From: JADJOY01 sp016713535 [NCBI: Deltaproteobacteria bacterium]
Lineage (GTDB): Bacteria > JADJOY01
DNA: 64,000 nt
NCBI GenBank assembly: GCA_016713535.1
Contig: JADJOY010000022.1
Location: 124,001-188,000 of the forward strand
Reading direction: 5' to 3'
The notes under the pieces: model-generated
What the model saw: the letters and a program-made list of their open reading frames with translations, nothing else
Database searches by the model: none
Told to the model about the DNA's origin: nothing
Position numbers and translations under genes: made by a program
Shown: one piece after another, positions 19,369 to 28,783 of the stretch
Layout of the letters: each line of letters begins with the position of its first letter
Position numbering within the stretch: position 1 is the stretch's first letter

Positions 19369-21644
19369 ATGTCGTCTTCCCACAAAGCCTGGAAGTCACG
19401 GCTCGCCGACCAGATCGATCCCGACCTCGCTCGGGAGATCGACATCTACGAAACGCAGATCGAAGCCCGCAAGAACGGCCGGATCGACGAGAAGGTGTTC
19501 GCGGAAACGCGCCTCCGTCGGGGGGCCTACGGCCAGCGCTACGATAATGGGCAGCGGCACGACGGCGCGACCCAGCGGACGATTTCGTATCCGAGCGGTG
19601 ACCTGACGAAGGGTCCGAGCACGGTCTGGGACGCGCCGGGATGCAGAGGATCAAGATCCCGTTCGGTGGTTTGACCTGTGAGCAGCTCGAGGTGCTGGCG
19701 GACCTCGCCGAGGAGTACGGCGACGGCATCGCCCACGTCACGACACGACAGGACATCCAAATCCACTTCGTGCACATCGAAGACACCCCGACGCTGATGC
19801 GCCGGCTTGCGGCCGTCGGAATCACCACTCGCGAGGCCTGCGGCAATACGGTCCGCAACGTGACGGCTTGCCCCATCGCGGGTGTCTGCCGAGACCAGGC
19901 GTTCGATGTGACGCCGTACGCGAAGGCTTGCGCATATTTCCTGCTCGGCCACGCCGACACCCAGGACTTCGGACGCAAGTTCAAGATCAGCTTCTCGGGA
20001 TGCACCGACCACGCATGCGCCCTGGCCCGGATGCACGACGTGGGAGCAGTGGCGGTGGTACGCCACGACGAGGAGGGCCGCGAACGGCGGGGCTTCGCGT
20101 TGTACGTGGGTGGCGGCCTCGGCGCCGTCCCCCATCAGGCCAAGCTTCTCGACCCGTTCGTTCCGGAGGAGGAGCTGATCCCGGTGACCCAGGCGGTTGC
20201 CCGGGTCTTCGCACGGCTGGGAGAGAAGAAGAACCGCCAGCGGGCCCGGCTCAAGGTCGTCGTCGCCAAGCTCGGAATCGAGGAATTTCGCAAGATCGTG
20301 CAGGCCGAGCGCGCGATGCTCGTGCCCGAGACGGGCTGGACCTCTTTCCTCGCGACGAGTCGAGCCGCGCTCGAGCAACCGCTGAAGCCACCCTCGGCAC
20401 TCACCGGAAACGCTGAAGTCGCCGACAGCTTCGAGCGCTGGCGGAGGACGAACGTGTACGCCCAGCGGCAGCCGGGCTACGTCACCGCGACCGTCACGCT
20501 CCCTCTCGGCGATGCGAGTTCCCACCAGCTTCGCGGTCTGGCGGATCTGGCTCGCCAGTTCGTCGGCGATACGATCCGCACGACGGTTGAGCAGAACATC
20601 CTTCTTCGCTGGGTTCCGGAGGGTGACCTGCTCACCCTACATCAAGCGCTCGAGTCGCTCGGGTTGGGCGCGCCCGGAGCGCAGAGCATCGTGGACGTCG
20701 TGACCTGCCCGGGCACCGACACCTGCAAGCTCGGGATCGCCTCGTCACGCGGCCTCGCAGGCGAACTCAGCTCACGGCTGGCAGCCAAGTCCATCGAGGT
20801 CGATGAAGCGGTTCGCGGCCTCAACATCAAGGTGAGCGGCTGCTTCAACGCGTGCGGTCAACACCACGTCGCAGACATCGGCTTCTACGGTGTCAGCCGC
20901 AAGATCGGCAGCTACACCGTGCCGCACTTCCAGGTCGTGCTAGGTGGCGGCGGGCACGACAATGCCGAGCATCACGGCCTCGCGATGGCGGCGGTGCCCT
21001 CCAAGCGGATTCCCGAGGTGGTTGACCGGCTTACGTCCCACTACGTCCGGGGCCGAGTCGACGGTGAGACGTTCCAGCAGTTCGTGGCTCGAACGGGTAA
21101 GGCCAAGATCAAGGGACTGCTCGACGACCTGACACGGGTTCCTAGTCATGATGCCGATCCGTCCTTCTACTCGGACTGGGGCGATCCGCGCGAGTTCACA
21201 CTCGGCGACATGGGAGTCGGCGAATGCGCCGGTGAGGTCGTGTCGGCCGTCGAGTTCGGGCTGGCGTCCAGCGAACGCCAGGCGTTCGAGGCCCAGATCG
21301 ATCTCGAGAGCGGCCACGCCCGAGAAGCCGCCGGGAAGGCGTTCCGCGCGATGCTGGAAGCCGCCAGGGCGCTCGTCCAGACGCAGACTACCGCCGTGAG
21401 CGACGATCCCGCGACGGTGCTAGCCGAATTCCGTGCTCGATTCTACGACACCCAGAGGTTCTTCGACCCGTTCGCTGGTGGGAAATTCGCGCACTACCTG
21501 TTCCGCGCAGCGAACGAGGGGACTCTGGCGGTGGACGCCGACGAGGCCCATCGCCGTGTCGAGGAGGCATACCTCTTCATCGAAGCTGCCCACGCTTGCT
21601 ACGGGCGCCTCAACACCCCCGCCGCCGCGCCATTGCCCGGCTGA
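19369..21644 (+). CDS. Siroheme nitrite/sulfite reductase (ferredoxin type) with C-terminal helical extension, one frameshift
   Basis: The protein has two NIR/SIR repeats. CPGTDTCKLG and SGCFNACGQHH are the C-x5-C and C-x3-C ligands of the [4Fe-4S]-siroheme centre, so it should reduce sulfite to sulfide or nitrite to ammonia using ferredoxin. The first 90 residues are in a different frame; adding one G to GGG at 19638-19640 restores PGMQRIKIPFGGL and a 758-residue protein. Beyond the usual end it has about 180 extra residues, mostly helical (KAFRAMLEAARALVQ, AHRRVEEAYLFIEAAHA), resembling a HEPN-like bundle by inference. Sulfite versus nitrite cannot be settled from sequence alone. Confidence 0.88.
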
Positions 21645-21663
21645 GCGAAACCGAGAACCCGAA

Positions 21664-22260
21664 ATGGACCTGCAGAAGATCGGCGTGAAGCTCTTTGCAT
21701 CCGATGGTTGCCGTCCTCCCCTCGCGGAGTTCGTCCCCGTTCTGCACCGCTGGATTCAGCGCGGCTTCTTGGGTGGCTCGCTCATCGACGTGGTCGACTA
21801 CCGCCATGTCCACCATGGACCCGGGGTGATGCTCATCGGCTTCGACTTCCAGCTAGCGATCGACGAGGAAGGCGGCGAGCGAGGGCTATCCGTCGAATGG
21901 CGGCGTCCACTCGCCGACGACTTCGGCGCCAGGGTCGACCGGGTGCTCTGCGTCGCGCTCGACGCGGCGATCGAGCTCGAGAGCATCGAACTGCCCAGTG
22001 GTGCCGTGAGATTCGACCGCACCCGGCTCGATATCCGCGTGGGAGATCGCATCCTCGCACCCAGCGACGACGCAACCTGGACACAGTTCCGTCAGGTGAT
22101 CGAGGCGGGGGTGGGCCAGCTCCTTCGGTCCAACCACGTCGGGCTGGCGCGCGATCCGGACCCGAGAAAGCGCATGACGGCCCGCATCACCGCGTCGCCA
22201 TCGTTCTCGCTACGAGTCCTCCGCGAGCGCCTCGCCGCTACCACGCCTACATCGGCCTAG
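21664..22260 (+). CDS. Conserved-type hypothetical protein downstream of the reductase
   Basis: This 198-residue protein starts at the ATG at 21664, 20 bases after the reductase stop, with no strong ribosome site but in the same transcription unit. I recognise no domain. It has no signal peptide or membrane segment, is acidic in the middle (GDRILAPSDDATW) and contains two beta-rich stretches (IDVVDYRHVHHGPGVMLIGF, then FDFQLAIDEEG). The spacing suggests a role linked to the reductase, such as an accessory or small-molecule-binding protein, but this is inference. Confidence 0.6.
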   Translation: MDLQKIGVKLFASDGCRPPLAEFVPVLHRWIQRGFLGGSLIDVVDYRHVHHGPGVMLIGFDFQLAIDEEGGERGLSVEWRRPLADDFGARVDRVLCVALDAAIELESIELPSGAVRFDRTRLDIRVGDRILAPSDDATWTQFRQVIEAGVGQLLRSNHVGLARDPDPRKRMTARITASPSFSLRVLRERLAATTPTSA

Positions 22261-22374
22261 GCGGCTTTGCAACGGACCTCGAGGTCGAGCTACCTTCGCG
22301 GCGTTCGAGAAGCTGACGTTCCCCAACACGGCTGTCCGCCTCCGCACGAAGGGGGCATTCGAGGAGAATGTTCG

Positions 22375-22656
22375 ATGCGTAAGGTCACAAAGGGCGCCTT
22401 GATTGCCACGACCGTCGCTGGATTGTTCGCTACCGCTGCGGTCAGCGCTGCGGACGCGCCGAGCCCGACGGCCGCGAAGGTGAAGTGCCTCGGCATCAAC
22501 TCGTGCAAGGGTAAGGGATTGTGTAGTGCACCCGAGCTCAGCCACTCGTGCGCAGGAAAGAACGAATGCAAAGGCAAGGGTTGGATCTACGCCGCCAGCG
22601 CTGACGAATGCACCACCAAGGGCGGCCGACTCGCAGGCAGCTCTGCTGGTCACTGA
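22375..22656 (+). CDS. BufA2-like periplasmic bufferin-type peptide (orphan)
   Basis: The ATG at 22375 is preceded seven bases upstream by GAGGAGA. The 93-residue product has an n-region MRKVTKGALI, a hydrophobic core and an AVSAADAP signal-peptidase site. The short mature part has six cysteines in KCLG, SCKG, LCSA, SCAG, ECKG and ECTT repeats with KGKG spacing. This pattern matches the BufA2 family, whose members are copper-chelating peptides modified by a BufB (MNIO, DUF692) enzyme. No BufB or BufC gene is adjacent, so if it is modified the enzyme must be encoded elsewhere. Family membership is by pattern only. Confidence 0.7.
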   Translation: MRKVTKGALIATTVAGLFATAAVSAADAPSPTAAKVKCLGINSCKGKGLCSAPELSHSCAGKNECKGKGWIYAASADECTTKGGRLAGSSAGH

Positions 22657-22767
22657 GTCCGTTCCGCCGCATTCGGTGGTCGCGGGTGGATCGTCCTCGG
22701 CGTGCGAATCGCTGAGCCATTAGCCCGGCGATCCCAAGCCGGCCGTTCTGCCCACTCGGAGGGTCTG

Positions 22768-24549
22768 ATGGATCCGGTCCTGGAGAATTTGCCGACGATC
22801 GTATCGCGAGCTGTCCGGGTCACGCGCCAAACCGGCTTCGCGAGTACCCTCTCGGTGCGCGGCGCCGTCGAGGCCGGACGTCTGCTGCTTCATGGTGAGC
22901 GCATCGGTCCGAGCACGCTGCACACCCTGCATGCGGTCAACTTTCCCGACCAGACCGCACTGGTCCAAGGCGGCACGAGCCTCACCTACGGCGAGCTCGA
23001 GAGGCGTATCAACCGCGCGGCGCACGCATTCCTCGCGATGGGCGTCCGGCCCGGCGATCGCGTCGCGCTGATGATGAAGAACTGCATTCCGTTCGTCGAA
23101 GCGACCTACGGACTGTTCCGGATCCGCGCCTCGGCGGTCAACGTCAGCTACCACCTCAAGCCACGCGAGCTCTCGTACATCCTGGATCACTCCGGTAGCC
23201 AAGCGCTCGTGTTCGGCCCGGAACAGGTGGAAGTCGCCTCGGAGGTCCGCGGCACGGTCAAGACTCCATCGGACAACTTCGTACCAACGTCGTCGATCGC
23301 AGGTGGGTTGCGCAGCTGGGACGAGCGGCTCGGCATCGAGCCCGACACGCGCCCGACCCGTGCGACCCGTGACGGCAGCTCGATGAACTTCGTCTACACC
23401 TCGGGCACGACGGGTGCTCCAAAAGGTGCCGTCCGCGACATGACCAAGACCGGGATGACGATCATCAACCGCATCCTGGAAGGCCTGCCGTTCCGCCACG
23501 CCGACCGGCATCTCGTCGCTTGCCCGCTCTATCACAGTGGTGCTCAGGCGTTCCTCCACCTGATGTCAGGTCTGGGGGCCGAGATCCACCTTCTGGATTC
23601 GTTCGACGCGGAGCGCGCGCTGGAGACGATGGAGCAGTCGCGTATCCACAACGCGTTCCTGGTGCCCACGATGGCCCAACGAATCCTGAACCTGCCGGCC
23701 CACGTCCTCGAGCGCCATCGACCGAAAGACCTGAACGGTTTGGTGTTCGGCGCCGCGCCCTTTCCCGCCGAGTTGCGCAAGCGCGTGATGGCGTATTTCG
23801 GAGACGTCGCCTACGACTTCTACGGATCGACCGAAACCGGGTGGGTCACGCTCGCCAATCCTCAGGACATCCGGCTCCACCCCGACTCGGTCGGCAAGCC
23901 GATCGCCGGAAACGAGATCAAGATCCTCGATGAATCGCGCAACGAGCTTCCGCCTGGAATGGTGGGCGAGTTGTTCGTTCGAAACGCGATGACGATCGAG
24001 CACTATCACGGCGACCCGGAGGCGACAGCCCGGAGCCGACACGGCGACTTCTTCAGCGTCGGCGACCTCGCGAGGGTGGACGGGGACGGCTACATCTTCC
24101 TGGCGGGCCGCAAAGTCGACATGGTCATTTCAGGCGGCGTCAACCTTTACCCGGTCGAGGTCGAAGACGTCCTTCGGCAACACCCAGAGGTCGAGGACTG
24201 CGCGATCGTCGGCGTACCGGACGACGAATGGGGCGAGGCGCTCGTTGCGTACGTCGTTCGGCGACCCGACCGTTCCGTCTCGCGGGCCGACCTCATGGAT
24301 CATTGTGCGCGGGAGCTGGCACGATTCAAGAAGCCGAAGGACGTCCGCTTCATCGATCAGCTTCCCCGCAATCCCACCGGGAAGGTGCTGAAGCGAGAGC
24401 TCCGGGAGCGCTACGCTGCCGAGCGGGAGATCGAAGACCGGCCCACGGCAGCGGCCGCCTCGCGACCTTCGCCGAGCCCCACCAGCGCGGGCGCTCCGGC
24501 TAGAACGAAGCCCCCTCGCCGGAGCCGCGCAAAGACTCCCCGCACGTGA
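22768..24549 (+). CDS. AMP-forming acyl-CoA synthetase
   Basis: The ATG at 22768 follows GGAGGG and gives 593 residues. The core motifs of the adenylating superfamily are complete: YTSGTTGAPKG (P-loop), FYGSTETGWV, FSVGDLA, RKVDMVISGGVNLYP and PRNPTGKVLKREL with the catalytic lysine. It should activate a fatty or related carboxylic acid as the CoA thioester, consistent with the thiolase, hydratase and SDR genes elsewhere in the window. The last 40 residues are Ala/Pro/Arg-rich and low-complexity. Chain length or substrate class is not predictable. Confidence 0.88.
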   Translation: MDPVLENLPTIVSRAVRVTRQTGFASTLSVRGAVEAGRLLLHGERIGPSTLHTLHAVNFPDQTALVQGGTSLTYGELERRINRAAHAFLAMGVRPGDRVALMMKNCIPFVEATYGLFRIRASAVNVSYHLKPRELSYILDHSGSQALVFGPEQVEVASEVRGTVKTPSDNFVPTSSIAGGLRSWDERLGIEPDTRPTRATRDGSSMNFVYTSGTTGAPKGAVRDMTKTGMTIINRILEGLPFRHADRHLVACPLYHSGAQAFLHLMSGLGAEIHLLDSFDAERALETMEQSRIHNAFLVPTMAQRILNLPAHVLERHRPKDLNGLVFGAAPFPAELRKRVMAYFGDVAYDFYGSTETGWVTLANPQDIRLHPDSVGKPIAGNEIKILDESRNELPPGMVGELFVRNAMTIEHYHGDPEATARSRHGDFFSVGDLARVDGDGYIFLAGRKVDMVISGGVNLYPVEVEDVLRQHPEVEDCAIVGVPDDEWGEALVAYVVRRPDRSVSRADLMDHCARELARFKKPKDVRFIDQLPRNPTGKVLKRELRERYAAEREIEDRPTAAAASRPSPSPTSAGAPARTKPPRRSRAKTPRT

Positions 24550-24559
24550 TCTGGCAGGA

Positions 24560-24602
24560 TGCCGAAACGGCCACAAAACCCCCAACCGGGAGCGTTTCGG
24601 CA
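24560..24602. repeat. Long inverted repeat between convergent genes
   Basis: TGCCGAAACG and CGTTTCGGCA are perfect ten-base arms separated by 23 bases. Weak pairing (CAG/CTG) continues outside them. It fills the gap between the convergent acyl-CoA synthetase and pyrD genes. No T-run follows, so it may act as a factor-dependent terminator or be a repeat element. Confidence 0.45.
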
Positions 24603-24622
24603 GGCTGGTAGCCGCGGGTGCG

Positions 24623-25716
24623 TCAATCGTCGGCTCCCACGGCGTCCTCGATCGAGGTGAACCCATCCCTCAGCAGTTCGCGTCGCAGCTCGGCCTTCAC
24701 CAGCCGGGCGAAGGCCGGCCCCCGGTAGATGAAGCCCGTGTAAGCCTGGATGAGGCTAGCTCCGGCGCGGATCAGCCGATAGGCATCGCGGCCGTTGAAG
24801 ATGCCCCCCACGCCGACGATCGGCAGAGCACCGTCGGTCTGACGCCGAACGGCCCGCACCACATCCAGTGCTCGCGACGCGAGAGGCCCCCCGGAGAGAC
24901 CACCCTGCTCGAGAGCGATCGCGGAACATGCGATTGGTCTCGTGACCGTCGTGTTCACAGCCACGAAGCCTGCCACCCCTCTCGACCGAGAGCCGAACCG
25001 TGTCGGCAAGGTCCTCGTCCGACAAGTCGGGGGAGATCTTCACGAGCAGGGGCTTGGCCAGCGTGCCGCTCCGCGCCGCCGCCTCTCGAGAGACCTCGAG
25101 CACCGCATCGAGAATGGTGGCCAGCGCCTCGCCGACGCCGAGATCCCGCAACCCAGGCGTGTTTGGACTCGAGACGTTGAGGGTGATCGCATCCGCGTAC
25201 CGTGCGAGCGTCCGGTACGCACGCACGTAATCGTCCGCCGCCGTCTCGGCGGAAGTTGCCTTGTTCTTCCCGATGCTGACGAAAACAGGCACGCGATCCT
25301 CAGGGAGCTCGCGGAGGCGTCGCTCAACGGCGTCGACACCAAGGCTGGGAAAGCCCATTCGATTGAGGAGAGCCCGTTCGGCCGAGAGCCGGAAGACGCG
25401 TGGCCGAGGATTTCCGGGCTGCGGGTCGGGCGTGACGGTCCCGATCTCCGCATGGCCGAAACCGAGCGCACCGAGCGTGCGGACCCAGCGTCCGTCCTTG
25501 TCGAAACCACCGGCGACTCCCAACACCGACGGGAACGAGAGGCCAAAGACTTGCGCTCCGAGCCGTCCATCCCCACCCCACGGTGGCCTCGAGGACCGTT
25601 CTCGCCCGTGACGATCGCTCGGTGACGTCGAGAATTCGCCCTGCGAGCTGATGCGCACGCTCCGCGTCGAATTGGAACAACAGCGGCCGGGCGAGGTCAG
25701 CCCAAACGTCGAGCAT
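24623..25716 (-). CDS. pyrD: Dihydroorotate dehydrogenase (quinone, class 2), two frameshifts
   Basis: PyrD oxidises dihydroorotate to orotate in pyrimidine synthesis, passing electrons to quinone. The ATG at 25716 opens MLDVWADLARPLLFQFDAER, a membrane-association helix typical of class 2. Then FGLSFPSVLGVAGGFDKDG, PRVFRLSAERALLNRMGF and ITLNVSSPNTPGL are in a second frame, and AVNTTVTRP, GGLSGGPL and GGIFNGRDAYRLIRAGASLI in a third. Breaks lie in C-rich runs at about 25571-25579 and 24976-24979, and each fits a one-base insertion or two-base deletion. The joined protein is about 364 residues. The start is three bases from the tetR stop. Confidence 0.88.
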
Positions 25717-25719
25717 GGT

Positions 25720-26352
25720 TCACGCTGGCTGCGCCGCGAGCACACGATCGCCATGGATCGGACGCAGCCCTTGGATGAACAGATCTCTCACGCCTTGCTT
25801 CGCTCGCTCGACGGCAGCATCGTCTTGGGGAAGGGTCTTGAACACGAAGCCGGTCAAGATCGACTCGATCGAGCCGAAGAACGCGTAGGAGACGACCTTC
25901 GGGTCTATCCCCGTGCGGACCTCTCCTCGCGCCTGCCCAGACCGCACCATGCTCTCCATGCCAGAGAGAGCTTTCTCGAGGAGTCGGAGATTTCGTCCTT
26001 TGATGAACTTGCCGTTCCGCGTGATCTCCATGACGAGCGCTTCGATTAGCTCTGGGTTGAGCCGATAACTCTCGATCAGGAACGAAGTGACCGCCTCCAC
26101 CTGCCGTTCGAAACCCACCTCCTCGCGCTGGATGCTGTCGATCACGCCGACGAGGAGATCCCACTTTCGCTGGAACAGGAAGGTGACGATCTCTTCCTTG
26201 CTCTTGAAGTAGTGATAGACGAGCCCGTACGAAACCTTCGCCTCACGTGCGATGTCAGCGATCCGAGTGCCGTGATACCCCTTGCGAGCGAACATCTTGA
26301 TCGCCGCTTCCGAGATGGCAGCGCGCTTCTCCTCGGTGGATGCCGCAGTCAC
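25720..26352 (-). CDS. TetR-family transcriptional regulator
   Basis: This 210-residue protein starts at a GTG. Its N-terminal helix-turn-helix is clear: AAIKMFARKGYHGTRIADIA then KVSYGLVYHYFKSKEEI, with the canonical KVSxGxxYxYFxSKE recognition helix. The C-terminal region would be the ligand and dimerisation domain. Upstream at 26406-26421 is a perfect six-base-arm palindrome, a good candidate for its operator. pyrD begins three bases after its stop, so it probably heads a two-gene transcript. TetR proteins of this form often sense acyl-CoA; that is inference only. Confidence 0.88.
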   Translation of the reverse strand: MTAASTEEKRAAISEAAIKMFARKGYHGTRIADIAREAKVSYGLVYHYFKSKEEIVTFLFQRKWDLLVGVIDSIQREEVGFERQVEAVTSFLIESYRLNPELIEALVMEITRNGKFIKGRNLRLLEKALSGMESMVRSGQARGEVRTGIDPKVVSYAFFGSIESILTGFVFKTLPQDDAAVERAKQGVRDLFIQGLRPIHGDRVLAAQPA

Positions 26353-26405
26353 GACGTCGTGTTCCCTGGCTGGTTTCGAGCGCTCTAGGTGCGCCCGACC
26401 TCGTT

Positions 26406-26421
26406 GATTGATTCGTCAATC
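26406..26421. promoter_or_regulatory. Probable TetR operator palindrome
   Basis: GATTGA, TTCG, TCAATC: a perfect 16-base dyad, 54 bases before the tetR start and 118 bases before the lipoprotein ATG. It is the only notable AT-rich dyad in the divergent region and has the symmetry of TetR binding sites, so autoregulation and perhaps control of the lipoprotein gene are plausible. Confidence 0.55.
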
Positions 26422-26538
26422 GAGAGTACGTACGCGCCCCAGAAGGTGTCAAGAATCGCATTACCGACGCACGGTTGCCCCGAGCTCGCCGAAGACGTAG
26501 CTTCTCCGCTCGTGCACCACATACCCGGAGGATCTCCG

Positions 26539-26949
26539 ATGAAGCGTCCGCTGTGTTGGTTCGCGCTCGCCGCAACATTCGCCCTGGCTTGTGGCAACAT
26601 CCAGAATCCGTTCGCGAGCGGTCCGAAAGTGGACCCCCGCTTCTTGGACTACGGTCCGGAACCGGTTGGCTACCAGGATACGATCCGCGCCAGTATCGAG
26701 AGTCAGGTAGCGGCGCCGGAGGTGCTCAAGGGAGTCGAGATCGGGGACACGAAGAAGGCTTCGTATTTTCCGCCAGCGCTGAACGCCTCGAGCTCGGGAA
26801 AGCCCGTCGAGTACCTCGGCTGGAAGGTCGAAGCGAAGTACACCGTGATCAACCCCACGGGCGGCGTCACGATCAATCGCCGCGTCTTCTTCTTCAACAA
26901 CAACGAGCTCGTGGTCGTCGAGAAGGCGGCGAGCAACGCGATCCGTTGA
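26539..26949 (+). CDS. Small lipoprotein of unknown function
   Basis: The ATG at 26539 follows GGAGGA, with 136 codons. The N terminus MKRPLCWFALAATFALACGN has a short basic region, hydrophobic core and a lipobox ending in FALAC, with cysteine 18 as the acylation site. The mature protein is Asn/Ser-rich (GKPVEYLGWKVEAKYTVINP, then TGGVTINRRVFFFNNNELVVVE) and probably beta-rich, with no domain that I recognise. It lies divergent to tetR across the palindrome. Location is probably the outer or inner membrane, depending on the residues after Cys. Confidence 0.7.
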   Translation: MKRPLCWFALAATFALACGNIQNPFASGPKVDPRFLDYGPEPVGYQDTIRASIESQVAAPEVLKGVEIGDTKKASYFPPALNASSSGKPVEYLGWKVEAKYTVINPTGGVTINRRVFFFNNNELVVVEKAASNAIR

Positions 26950-26965
26950 TCGGCTCGAGCAACCC

Positions 26966-26988
26966 GCGTCACCGGTCCCCGGTGATGC
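26966..26988. terminator. GC-rich hairpin after the lipoprotein gene
   Basis: GCGTCACCGG, loop tcc, CCGGTGATGC: a ten-base stem (one G-U pair) 17 bases after the lipoprotein stop. No T-run follows, so it could be an atypical terminator or an mRNA-stabilising end. Confidence 0.4.
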
Positions 26989-27095
26989 CGCGGGGGTGGT
27001 CGTGTGCGGTGGCAGGGCACGGCCGCCTGGATTAGTCTCGTTGCACGTCGATGCATTTGGCGTGGTCGCGCGTTGGCACCCCCGCGAGGAAATCG

Positions 27096-28783
27096 ATGAC
27101 CCCATTCTCCGAATTGACCCAGCTTCAGGCTGCACGCGCGGGTTTCGTCACGCCCGAGATGACGCGGGTTGCCACGCGGGAGGCGACACGCCCGGTGGTG
27201 ATCCGGGACGACGTGGCGCGCGGTCGCCTGGTGATCCCAGCCAACAAGCGGCACCTGGCCGGTAGCGGAGGGGAAGCTCCGAGCGCATCGGAACGCCCTG
27301 CCGGGGACGATCAGACTCCATTCCACGGCCTGCCCTACCCTAGCCAGGCCGCTGGGCACCCGGGCTTCCGCCATGACGAAGGGCTCTGGGTCAACCAGAC
27401 CGTCGTGCAGCGTGCGACGGAACTGGCCGACGAGGGATTCCTACGTGGTCAACGATCGGCGAAACGGCTCGATCCGATGGGAATCGGGCGGTCGATCAGC
27501 ACCAAGATCAACGCCAACATCGGCGCCAGCCCGGTGACAAGCTCGACCGACGAGGAGGTCCAGAAGCTCCGATGGGCGCAGCGGTACGGCGCGGACACCG
27601 TCATGGACCTCTCGACCGGCGGGAATCTGAAGGCTTGTCGGCAAGCGATCATCGATCACTCGACGGTGCCGATCGGAACCGTCCCCATCTACAGCATGAT
27701 CCAGGGCCGTGCCCTCGAGGATCTGAGCTACGAGGACATCCTCCGCGAGATCGAAGCGCAGGCGCAGCAAGGGTCGACTACTTCACCATTCACGCGGGAC
27801 TTCTGAGAGAGCACCTCTCACTGGTCGCACCCCCGCGTCACGGGGATCGTGTCGCGCGGTGGCTCGCTGCTCGCGAAGTGGATGATCCACCACGGCAAGC
27901 AGAACCCGATGTTCACGACCTGTTCGACGAGATCTCCGCGATCATGCGGGAGTACGACGTCACGTACTCGCTCGGCGACGGTCTCCGGCCGGGATGCCTC
28001 GCCGACGCAAGCGATCCCGCGCAATTCGCGGAGCTCAGAACGCTCGGGGAGCTCGTCCAACGCGCTCGCGAGGCCGGGGTACAGGTCATGGTCGAGGGTC
28101 CGGGGCACATACCCCTCAACGAGGTCGCGGCCAACATGGAGATGGAGCGACGCGTTTGTGACGACGCGCCTTTCTACGTACTCGGCCCGCTCGTGACCGA
28201 CGCCTTCCCCGGCTACGACCACATCACCAGCGCGATCGGCGCAACCGAGGCTGCGCGAGCGGGCGCTGCGATGCTCTGCTACGTGACTCCGAAGGAGCAC
28301 GTCGGGCTGCCCAAGCCCGAGGACGTGAAGGCTGGCTGCATCGCGTACAAGATCGCAGCGCACGCTGGTGACCTGGCCCGAGGCATCGCGTCTGCTCGCA
28401 CATGGGACGACGACCTGAGCAGGGCGAGAGCGGCCCTCAACTGGCCTCGCCAGTTCGAGCTGGCCTTCGACGGTGACACGGCGCGCGCACTACATGACGA
28501 AGACCTTCCGGTCGACACCGATTTCTGTGCGATGTGTGGCCACGACTGGTGCAGCATGCGCATCTCCAAGGAGATCGCGGAATTCGCGAGCGGCAAGGAC
28601 GTCGGGTTCCAGCCGGCTCGGCGCGCTGCTCGTTCGCCGCTGGTCGCTGGAAGCGATCTGGCACTGCTGGGACGCCGCGGAGACAAGGCCGACTGCCACT
28701 CGGACCGCGTCGCCGATCCCGACGCGGCTCGCGAGTTGCAGCGCTCGGCGATTTCTCGACTCAGCGAGGCCCCGGCGGGATGA
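27096..28783 (+). CDS. thiC: Phosphomethylpyrimidine synthase, three frameshifts
   Basis: ThiC converts AIR to HMP-phosphate in thiamine synthesis using a SAM-bound iron-sulfur cluster. The ATG at 27096 follows GAGGAA. Frame one carries [27 protein letters not shown] and [13 protein letters not shown]. Frame two carries [32 protein letters not shown] and the cluster motif [10 protein letters not shown] third frame, [20 protein letters not shown], lies between. Indels at about 27771-27773 (G deletion), 27830-27834 (extra C) and 27919-27920 (C deletion) join them into 562 residues, normal length. No TPP riboswitch is recognisable upstream. Its last 23 bases overlap the convergent gene. Confidence 0.9.

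Noticed and set aside
26950-27095. TPP riboswitch upstream of thiC
   Set aside because: The region has a hairpin but not the conserved thi-box bases (CTGAGA, ACCTGATC-like) needed to call one.
27096-28783. thiC as a pseudogene
   Set aside because: Three frame breaks would normally suggest decay, but every family motif is preserved and many other essential genes show the same kind of indel.
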